A stretch of DNA of 5,302 nucleotides, from assembly GCA_001805125.1 (NCBI GenBank), contig MHEF01000120.1, forward strand, positions 4,760 through 10,061, given 5' to 3'. A model generated the notes under the pieces. That model did no database searches. It was not told the origin of the DNA and worked only from the letters and a program-made list of their open reading frames with translations. This DNA is from Nitrospirae bacterium RBG_13_39_12 (GTDB lineage: Bacteria; Nitrospirota; Thermodesulfovibrionia; Thermodesulfovibrionales; SM23-35). The first letter of the stretch is position 1. Each line of letters begins with the position of its first letter. The translations under genes were made by a program, and so were the position numbers. Shown here piece after piece: positions 1 through 4,992 of the stretch.

Positions 1-20
1 TTGCAGAAATAATTTTTTGC

Positions 21-49
21 TTGACATATATATATTGTTAAATGATAAT
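21..49 (+). promoter_or_regulatory. Sigma-70-type promoter upstream of the 26-heme gene
   Basis: A perfect -35 hexamer TTGACA (21-26) is followed by a 17-bp A+T-rich spacer and the -10 hexamer GATAAT (44-49), which matches five of six consensus bases. The T-run upstream (13-18) could act as an UP element. The predicted transcription start, about 7 nt after the -10, falls near 56-57, only about 8 nt before the ATG at 65. That leaves a leader too short for a normal Shine-Dalgarno site, and none is visible. This is read from sequence only; the start site is not demonstrated. Confidence 0.75.
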
Positions 50-64
50 GTAATACAATAAAAA

Positions 65-2038
65 ATGATGAGAAAGTGCATAATAAATAAGGTTTTTAGA
101 CTTGCTTTAATACTTTCAATTATTAGTCTGATTTATTCTTGTGCGCCAGAGACTTCAGTAAGACCAGAAGGAAAAGGTTTCGCGCCAAAACCTTGTTTTG
201 ATTGCCATACGGAAAAAATAAGTGAATATCAGAAGAAGCATGTCCATTCGCCGGTGGTTCAACGGAATTGTGAGGCGTGCCATCTCCGCCATGGAAAGAT
301 TGCTGTTTTGTCTCTCAAGGAAAAGGATGAAAGAAGACTTTGTTATCCCTGCCATAAACAGATGGCTTCAGATATGGATAAGACCGCTAATGTGCATACA
401 GCATTGAACCAGGGGAAGTGTGTCCCGTGCCACAATCCTCATGCCTCAGATAATGAATTCCTTCAGAAAAAGACCGGCAACGAACAATGTTTTACCTGTC
501 ACAAACAGGACACTTTTATACGTGCTACGAGGCATAAGCCTCTTGCGGATGGATGTCTTACATGTCATTCAGTACACGGTTCACAATTTAAGAATAATCT
601 AACAAAGAAAGAGATAGAACTCTGTCAATCATGCCATAATTTCACAGCGGACAATTTTAAAAAAGCTCACAAAGATTATCCTGTTCAGAAGGCTGATTGT
701 ACCGGCTGCCATACACCTCACAGTTCAACAAATAATAAACTGCTGAGAGAATCAATTCATGCTCCTTTGAATTCTGGACAGTGTTCTTCATGCCATAAGG
801 CATTAACTGACCCTAATCCTCTAGGTGTTATAGCCCCTGATGGTGAGCTGTGCTATAAATGTCACAATAAGACGGAAAAGGGATTCAGGGAGGCTTACAG
901 GCATAAACCTATGGATGAAGGTAAATGTCAGAGCTGCCACAGTCCTCACGCAACTGATTATCCCAAGGTTACGCTTATGGGTAAAAACGTGTTGTGCCTG
1001 AGTTGCCATAAAGACAAGAAGGAAATGTTGAAAGTGACCAGCTTACATGAACCGATTAAGGATAAAGGGTGCACAGCATGTCACAGTCCCCATGCCTCTG
1101 AATATACTTTCTATTTAAAAGCATCCGAAAAGCAGATCTGTTTTACCTGTCATGTTAAGACCGAAAAAGAAATAAGTGAAAAATATACTCACGAGCCATT
1201 TTCAAAAGTTGAATGCAAGAATTGTCATGAATCACACGGCAGTAATTTCCCTGGAATGATGAAAATTTCTCCTGACGACTTGTGCTATACATGTCATAAG
1301 AAAGAAGAAAATGAGTTTTTTAAAACCTATATACATACTCCTGTAAGCAAAAAGAAGTGTCTATCATGTCACAAACCTCATTCTTCTGCTTACAACAATT
1401 TGTTGAGTAATTCTCCGGACCAGCTCTGTATGAGTTGTCATGGCAATATGTTTCTTGAACTTAAAGAAGAGGCTATCCATAAGCCTTTTAAAGAAAAGGC
1501 CTGTGGAAGCTGTCACAATCCCCATGCAGGTGAATATATTGCCAATACTGAAATACCAATGCCCGGGTTGTGTTATGAATGCCATAAGAAAATGGGGACT
1601 GAACTAAATACCAGTGTTAACAAGCATCTTCCTGCGGAAGAAGGAAAGTGTTCGGTATGTCATAGCCCTCATGGTACCAAGATGTGGCATTTGCTGTTAA
1701 ACAGGCCGAAAGAACTCTGTCTCTCATGCCATGAAAGAATAGTTACAACAACTTTAAGAAAAGGACACATAGACATGGAAAAAGGAGACTGTATCAGTTG
1801 TCATATCTCCCATTATTCTGCATCAAGATATCTGCTGAATGCGGAAGACCCGAGGATATGTGTTAAATGCCATTCAGAAGAAACTGAAACAATGTTGAAA
1901 GGACATATAAAACCATTAGCAAATATCAAACATTGTCTGGACTGTCATGTCCCGCATGTAACAGAAAAGCGTGGTCTGCTTAAAAATATAAAGCATAGTC
2001 CTTTTTCAAAAGGGGATTGCAGTGCTTGCCATGAATAA
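65..2038 (+). CDS. 26-heme c-type cytochrome lipoprotein (paired CXXCH repeats)
   Basis: Predicted exported, lipid-anchored electron-transfer protein of 657 residues. The N-terminus has a basic n-region (residues 1-12), a hydrophobic core (13-24) and a lipobox I-Y-S-C, so Cys26 is the likely lipidated residue. Alanine at +2 is compatible with sorting to the outer membrane. I count 26 CXXCH heme c sites, from CFDCH (44-48) to CSACH (652-656), which is the penultimate position before the final Glu. That is about one heme per 24 residues. The sites alternate in a module of about 48 residues: C..CH.PH.s...L.....LC..CH.......H.P....GkC. This is the doubled-CXXCH architecture of cytochrome c3/NrfB-like polyheme proteins. 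The conserved His in the PH and HxP positions are probable second axial ligands, giving bis-His hemes. The start is ATG 65, or the adjacent ATG 68; neither has a Shine-Dalgarno site. The gene overlaps the next cytochrome gene. A role as the surface or periplasmic part of an extracellular electron conduit is inferred. Confidence 0.93.
   Translation: MMRKCIINKVFRLALILSIISLIYSCAPETSVRPEGKGFAPKPCFDCHTEKISEYQKKHVHSPVVQRNCEACHLRHGKIAVLSLKEKDERRLCYPCHKQMASDMDKTANVHTALNQGKCVPCHNPHASDNEFLQKKTGNEQCFTCHKQDTFIRATRHKPLADGCLTCHSVHGSQFKNNLTKKEIELCQSCHNFTADNFKKAHKDYPVQKADCTGCHTPHSSTNNKLLRESIHAPLNSGQCSSCHKALTDPNPLGVIAPDGELCYKCHNKTEKGFREAYRHKPMDEGKCQSCHSPHATDYPKVTLMGKNVLCLSCHKDKKEMLKVTSLHEPIKDKGCTACHSPHASEYTFYLKASEKQICFTCHVKTEKEISEKYTHEPFSKVECKNCHESHGSNFPGMMKISPDDLCYTCHKKEENEFFKTYIHTPVSKKKCLSCHKPHSSAYNNLLSNSPDQLCMSCHGNMFLELKEEAIHKPFKEKACGSCHNPHAGEYIANTEIPMPGLCYECHKKMGTELNTSVNKHLPAEEGKCSVCHSPHGTKMWHLLLNRPKELCLSCHERIVTTTLRKGHIDMEKGDCISCHISHYSASRYLLNAEDPRICVKCHSEETETMLKGHIKPLANIKHCLDCHVPHVTEKRGLLKNIKHSPFSKGDCSACHE
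2011..2033 (+). promoter_or_regulatory. Ribosome binding site and overlapping start region of the 16-heme gene
   Basis: AGGGG (2011-2015) lies inside the last codons of the 26-heme gene. It is 6 nt before GTG 2022 and 15 nt before ATG 2031. The upstream stop TAA is at 2036-2038, after both starts, so ribosomes finishing gene 1 could re-initiate on gene 2. Spacing favours GTG; codon preference favours ATG. Confidence 0.5.
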
Positions 2039-3305
2039 GCACATGGTTAAATCAGGGTATAAAATCTTAAATTCAGTTTTGAGCATATTGATATATGTTT
2101 TTGTTTTGGGTAGCCTTGCATTTGCCCAGAGCGAAGGCCTTAAAGAAAATGTTCCAGATCTTTGCTATAAATGTCATGTAAAATTTAAAGAAAGCCTGTC
2201 ACGCAGTTATGTACATTTTCCGTTCAAGGATGGTAAATGTATTTCCTGCCATAATGCACATGCAAGCAATATGAAGGGTTTGATAAGGGAAGACATTAAC
2301 CAGCTCTGCCTTAGCTGCCACGATGGGATTAAGAACGCGCTGAAGAAAGAGTTTGTTCATTATGCACTTAAAAAAGGTGTATGTACAGACTGCCATTATC
2401 CGCATAGCGGTGAAAACAAAAATCTATTGGTTAAGCCTCAGAAAGACCTTTGCTGGGATTGTCATGAGCCATTAAAAGAACAGTTGAAAAATGCCTATAA
2501 ACATTCTCCATTTAATGAAGGAAAATGTTCATCATGCCATAATCCGCATGCGTCAACTATTGAAGATCAGATATCTGAAACCCCTAATATTTTATGCAAA
2601 AGCTGTCATCCTCCAAAGTGCAAGACAGGAGATGTTTCCATAACTTTTGCTACAGAGAATCTTGACTGTACTACATGCCATGGTGGACACTCTTCCAAGA
2701 ACAGCGGTCTTCTTGGACCATATGGACATACTGTATTTCTGGAAAAAAAGTGTGAGCAATGCCATAACCCGATTATGACAGGTACTAAAATAACCACTAA
2801 AACAGAAAGCAGGGAACTGTGTTTTAGTTGTCATAAAAAGGATCCTTCAAAACTCAGAGCGGACGATGTCCACGGGAGCGCTGCAAATGGCGGATGTGGT
2901 ATGTGTCATAATTATCATGCATCGAAAAGAAAGAACTTGACAATAAAGGAATCAGCACTATGTCTTACATGTCATGAAAAGACTGAGAGGAGCACGGTAC
3001 TTATGGAGAAGGCACTAAGAGGCGTTAAATGTGTTCCTGTAAGAGATAGAAAATGTTTTGAGTGTCATATACCGCCTCATTCTAATAATCCTCTTTATTT
3101 CAGAGCTGATAACATTAAGACGTGCGCGAAATGCCATGAAAAAGAGCACAAGGTTGCCCATCCGCAGGGAGAAAATGTTAAAGATCCCCGCAATGGTAAG
3201 CCGATAACCTGCATCACTTGCCATAGCATGCATGCATCCAAAGCTGAACTTATGCTTATTTTCGACAGAAAAAGACAGCTCTGTATCCAGTGCCATAAGA
3301 AGTAA
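2022..3305 (+). CDS. 16-heme exported c-type cytochrome
   Basis: A 427-residue cytochrome (counted from the GTG) with a cleavable signal peptide: Lys-containing n-region, hydrophobic core at about residues 15-33 and an A-F-A|Q-S signal peptidase I site after residue 35. There is no lipobox, so the mature protein should be soluble. I count 16 CXXCH motifs from CYKCH (48-52) to CIQCH near the C-terminus. The first six and last two follow the paired module seen in the upstream lipoprotein. The middle section is less regular: CTTCHGGH, CEQCHNPI, CGMCHNYH, plus two Cys outside CXXCH motifs (PPKCK and VKCVPV). The start is ambiguous. GTG 2022 has AGGGG (2011-2015) 6 nt upstream. ATG 2031 overlaps the upstream stop as ATGAATAA but is 15 nt from that site. 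ATG 2043 is also possible. All three keep the signal peptide. The overlap with the 26-heme gene suggests translational coupling and a joint function; periplasmic delivery of electrons to the lipoprotein is an inference. Confidence 0.92.
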   Translation: MLAMNKHMVKSGYKILNSVLSILIYVFVLGSLAFAQSEGLKENVPDLCYKCHVKFKESLSRSYVHFPFKDGKCISCHNAHASNMKGLIREDINQLCLSCHDGIKNALKKEFVHYALKKGVCTDCHYPHSGENKNLLVKPQKDLCWDCHEPLKEQLKNAYKHSPFNEGKCSSCHNPHASTIEDQISETPNILCKSCHPPKCKTGDVSITFATENLDCTTCHGGHSSKNSGLLGPYGHTVFLEKKCEQCHNPIMTGTKITTKTESRELCFSCHKKDPSKLRADDVHGSAANGGCGMCHNYHASKRKNLTIKESALCLTCHEKTERSTVLMEKALRGVKCVPVRDRKCFECHIPPHSNNPLYFRADNIKTCAKCHEKEHKVAHPQGENVKDPRNGKPITCITCHSMHASKAELMLIFDRKRQLCIQCHKK

Positions 3306-3307
3306 TA

Positions 3308-3419
3308 ATGAAGTTGAGAGATTTAGAAGTTTATCAACTATATTACAAAGAGGTTATCTAAGCTTTTGAATTCATACATTAAAAGTGTAGGCTCAAAGTC
3401 AATGACTGGTGACTGGTAG
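3308..3419 (+). pseudogene. Remnant of a four-helix-bundle (S23/IVS-like) protein gene
   Basis: ATG 3308 opens a 17-codon frame reading MKLRDLEVYQLYYKEVI and stopping at 3359-3361. The K-x-R-D-L-E-V-Y-Q start is the usual N-terminal signature of the four-helix-bundle protein family (S23/IVS-related, Avd-like), whose members are normally about 115-130 residues. From 3357, in the next frame, the DNA reads S-K-L-L-N-S-Y-I-K-S-V-G up to TAG 3417-3419. This resembles that family's C-terminus, where a 'lLN.lIkSL' motif is usual. The simplest reading is that an internal deletion of most of the gene, with a frameshift, joined its two ends. The TGACTGG duplication at its tail (3404-3416) resembles short repeats I associate with such genes. 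Family assignment is from remembered motif similarity over short stretches, so it is tentative. Confidence 0.5.
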
Positions 3420-3450
3420 TATTTACTGCATTACATACTTTATTTACCTA

Positions 3451-3490
3451 TTTACATAGAACCAATCCGGTTTACATAGAACCAATCCGG
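3451..3490. repeat. Perfect tandem duplication of a 20-bp unit
   Basis: The unit beginning TTTACATAGA and ending ACCAATCCGG occurs twice back to back, at 3451-3470 and 3471-3490, with no mismatch and no spacer. Partial matches just upstream (TTACATAC at 3431-3438, TTTACCTA at 3443-3450) could be decayed copies or chance. With two units and no spacers this is not a CRISPR. Perfect identity suggests a recent duplication. No function can be assigned. Confidence 0.9.
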
Positions 3491-3564
3491 CGATAAACAA
3501 TATGACCGCATGACATATCTACAGGGCATTGAAAACAGAGGTTTTTTGCTAATTTTTTTTCTCA

Positions 3565-3612
3565 ATGAAAAAGGAATTCACTATAAGTGAACTCCTCATT
3601 CTCCTGGTTGTC
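3565..3612 (+). pseudogene. Type IV prepilin/pseudopilin-like N-terminal fragment
   Basis: ATG 3565 encodes MKKE-FTISELLILLVV. From the Phe this matches the N-terminal methylation motif of type IV pilins and type II secretion pseudopilins (FTLIELLIVV), including the diagnostic Glu at +5 and the hydrophobic helix. It departs from it in two ways: the residue before Phe is Glu rather than the Gly needed by prepilin peptidase, and the helix is cut at residue 16, where the frame enters the palindromic repeat at 3609. No Shine-Dalgarno site is visible upstream. The frame stays open to 3804, but what follows (IPACRESF, then SGQAGMT) is a by-product of the repeat and not pilin sequence. I read it as the stub of a pilin-like gene, with chance resemblance as the alternative. 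Confidence 0.4.
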
Positions 3613-3675
3613 ATTCCCGCTTGTCGGGAATCCTTCCTCAAAACGAAGAAAGATTCCGGTCAAGCCGGAATGACA
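3609..3675. repeat. Palindromic intergenic repeat element (dRS3-like, possible MITE)
   Basis: Two 24-bp arms, 3609-3632 and 3652-3675, are inverted copies of each other with three differences, separated by a 19-bp centre. Each arm also folds on itself: ATTCCCG-cttgt-CGGGAAT (3613-3631) and ATTCCGG-tcaag-CCGGAAT (3653-3671). Two of the three differences between arms are paired changes that keep these small hairpins perfect, and the third lies in the loop. The ATTCCC..GGGAAT pattern is like the dRS3-type repeats of Neisseria and similar dispersed repeats in other bacteria. When read through as protein, such elements give recurrent VIPACxESF strings, as here. Known relatives serve as integration sites, structured RNA or terminators. 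Which applies here is unknown. Confidence 0.8.
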
Positions 3676-3779
3676 GACAACGAACACCCAAAGAATGAGA
3701 TTAGTTTTTGCAACGTTTGGGTCAACATCCAAGATATTCTGAATCTGATTGCCCGCGTTATGTTATATCTGTTAATATA

Positions 3780-3795
3780 TGGCATAGCTATTGCA
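3780..3795 (+). promoter_or_regulatory. Sigma-54 (RpoN) -24/-12 promoter of the OmcS-like gene
   Basis: TGGCATAGCTATTGCA matches the sigma-54 consensus TGGCAC-N5-TTGCA. The invariant GG (3781-3782) and GC (3793-3794) are separated by exactly 10 bp as required. The predicted start of transcription is about 3806, which is 14 nt before ATG 3820 and just upstream of the GGAG ribosome site. The geometry therefore fits the gene and excludes ATG 3805 as start codon for this transcript. Sigma-54 promoters need an enhancer-binding activator. The inverted repeat TTGGGT-caac-ATCCAA at 3717-3732, about 80 bp upstream, is a possible but weak binding site. Confidence 0.7.
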
Positions 3796-3806
3796 TGGAA
3801 ATAAAT

Positions 3807-3810
3807 GGAG
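3807..3810 (+). promoter_or_regulatory. Ribosome binding site deciding the start of the OmcS-like gene
   Basis: GGAG lies 9 nt before ATG 3820. Gene 4 has the same arrangement, GGAG (4980-4983) 9 nt before ATG 4993. This repeated spacing, together with the sigma-54 start at about 3806, supports ATG 3820 over the in-frame ATG at 3805. Confidence 0.7.
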
Positions 3811-3819
3811 CGCTCTGTA

Positions 3820-4968
3820 ATGAACAAGGTATTTAGAATAAACAGGGAAAAAGTTTATATATCAGGCTTTTTTCTTTCTGTTTTATTGATTTTCATTCCC
3901 TCATCGATTAATGCGGCTGTTACTGGCGAATGCAGCAACTGTCATACAATGCATAACAGTCAGAATGCTGCGAGTATGAACCTCGGTAAAACTATCGGAA
4001 TAGGTAGTTATGGCAGTGATTGTCTGGACTGTCATGGAGCAAACAGGGCAGTCCTTTTAAGGATGGACTGTCTCGGATGTCATGCTTGGGACATAAACGG
4101 GACTTCAAATATTGTTCCCAATAACATGCCTCAGGTTGCCCATAGTGCTGCTACAGATCTTTCCGCAGGAAATTTCAAGGATGTGATAGATATGGGCGAT
4201 AGCTACGGACACAATGTCCATGGTTTTAAGGAGGATATCCCTACCGACAACGAATTGTTTAATACCCCTCCCGGTTATAACTCATTCTATGATCCTTCTA
4301 GCGGAGGATATGAGGATACCTCAGCTGGACAGATTCTTTGTGCCGGGCAGAATGGCTGTCATGGCAACAGGAACGAGGTAAGCCTGATAACGGCCATCAG
4401 GGGAACGCATCATGCAGATGATACAATCCTTAAGTTTGGTGCTGGGTTTACAGAATCAGGACAGGGAGATACAGTCGGCAAAAGCTACAGATACCTTTAC
4501 AAGGTTCATGGTGCAGAGGATAGTGACTGGCGGGCAACGAGCTCTACTGACCATAATGAGTATAAAGGCGGAACAACTCATAGTACATCTCAATCATGGA
4601 GTACCATAGATACAATAAGTGAATTCTGTTCAGAATGCCATGGTGATTTTCATAGCAGCACAGGAATAGGAACTTCCAGTCCGTGGCTCAGACATCCGAC
4701 AGATGTGACATTACCAGGTAATGGAGAAGAGTATACAGGGTATACAACATACAGCGATACTGCACCTGTAGCAAGACAGAGCATTGCTAACGGTACAACA
4801 CAGGCATCAAGTACAGTAACTACCGGCTCAAGTGGAGATATCGTCATGTGTTTATCATGTCACAGGGCACACGCTTCACAGTATTACAAGATAATGCGGT
4901 GGGATTATAAGGGCTGGCCAACGTCAGGAACAAATGGGTGTGCTGTATGTCATACGAGCAAAAATTAA
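3820..4968 (+). CDS. OmcS-like extracellular multiheme c-type cytochrome (6 CXXCH plus one CX5CH)
   Basis: 382 residues from ATG 3820 (an in-frame ATG at 3805 would add five). The signal peptide has a basic n-region, a hydrophobic core (about residues 14-26) and a probable cleavage in SSINA|AV near residue 32. Six CXXCH sites are present: CSNCH just after cleavage, CLDCH, CLGCH, CSECH, CLSCH and CAVCH at the C-terminus. A seventh candidate, CAGQNGCH, has five residues between the cysteines. Several motifs recall Geobacter sulfurreducens OmcS, the hexaheme nanowire subunit: CxxCHTMHNS at the mature N-terminus, GHN in the first half, E-x-C-x-x-CH-x-D-x-H followed by LRHP, CLSCHRAHAS near the end, and a CxxCH four residues from the C-terminus. 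Heme density (about one per 50 residues) is far lower than in genes 1 and 2, as in OmcS. I therefore infer an extracellular, possibly filament-forming, electron carrier. It probably forms an operon with gene 4, which starts 24 bp downstream. Orthology to OmcS is not claimed. Confidence 0.87.
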   Translation: MNKVFRINREKVYISGFFLSVLLIFIPSSINAAVTGECSNCHTMHNSQNAASMNLGKTIGIGSYGSDCLDCHGANRAVLLRMDCLGCHAWDINGTSNIVPNNMPQVAHSAATDLSAGNFKDVIDMGDSYGHNVHGFKEDIPTDNELFNTPPGYNSFYDPSSGGYEDTSAGQILCAGQNGCHGNRNEVSLITAIRGTHHADDTILKFGAGFTESGQGDTVGKSYRYLYKVHGAEDSDWRATSSTDHNEYKGGTTHSTSQSWSTIDTISEFCSECHGDFHSSTGIGTSSPWLRHPTDVTLPGNGEEYTGYTTYSDTAPVARQSIANGTTQASSTVTTGSSGDIVMCLSCHRAHASQYYKIMRWDYKGWPTSGTNGCAVCHTSKN

Positions 4969-4979
4969 ATATATAGGCT

Positions 4980-4983
4980 GGAG
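4980..4983 (+). promoter_or_regulatory. Ribosome binding site of gene 4
   Basis: GGAG lies 9 nt upstream of ATG 4993, inside the 24-nt gap after the OmcS-like gene. There is no room for a terminator or a separate promoter, so co-transcription with gene 3 is likely. Confidence 0.65.
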
Positions 4984-4992
4984 TCGAGTGTT

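Larger units (their letters stand above)
3306..3819. other. Gap between cytochrome genes, holding gene remnants, repeats and a sigma-54 promoter
   Basis: About 510 bp separate the 16-heme gene from the OmcS-like gene, and I see no convincing intact gene in it. In order it holds a decayed four-helix-bundle gene (3308-3419), A+T-rich sequence, a 20-bp tandem duplication (3451-3490), a T-rich stretch (3542-3560), a prepilin-like N-terminus (3565-3612), a palindromic repeat (3609-3675), a weak inverted repeat TTGGGT-caac-ATCCAA (3717-3732) and a sigma-54 promoter (3780-3795). A frame open from ATG 3565 to 3804 spans the repeat but lacks a Shine-Dalgarno site. The mix of debris suggests repeated insertion and decay between two functional cytochrome units. 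Confidence 0.7.

Noticed and set aside
2000..2060. Frameshift splitting one gene into genes 1 and 2
   Set aside because: Gene 2 has its own complete signal peptide with a signal peptidase I site, so it is a separate exported protein and not a frameshifted continuation. The module phase at the junction is kept as an evolutionary observation.
3015..3296. Minus-strand open frame of 93 codons opposite the end of the 16-heme gene
   Set aside because: It lies wholly antisense to a clear cytochrome gene with regular CXXCH sites. The translation has no recognisable motif and there is no supporting start signal. The other antisense and shifted frames over genes 1-3 fail for the same reasons.
3451..3490. 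CRISPR-like repeat
   Set aside because: The two units are directly adjacent with no spacer, and no further copies or cas genes are visible.
3532..3560. Possible intrinsic terminator AAAAC-agag-GTTTT followed by T-runs
   Set aside because: The stem is only five mostly A-T pairs, too weak for a convincing rho-independent terminator, although the T-rich stretch at 3542-3560 is striking.
3707..3736. Sigma-70 promoter beginning TTGCAA for the OmcS-like gene
   Set aside because: At the required 16-18 bp spacing there is no -10 better than AAGATA or AGATAT. The sigma-54 site downstream is a far better match.
3565..3804. Open frame of 79 codons from ATG 3565 to TAA 3802-3804 as an intact gene
   Set aside because: It runs straight through both arms of a palindromic repeat, has no Shine-Dalgarno site and its last codons lie inside the sigma-54 promoter. 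Only its first 16 residues look like protein-coding sequence, and these are reported as a fragment.
3805..3807. ATG 3805 as the start of the OmcS-like gene
   Set aside because: It lies about at the predicted sigma-54 transcription start (3806) and overlaps the GGAG that serves ATG 3820.
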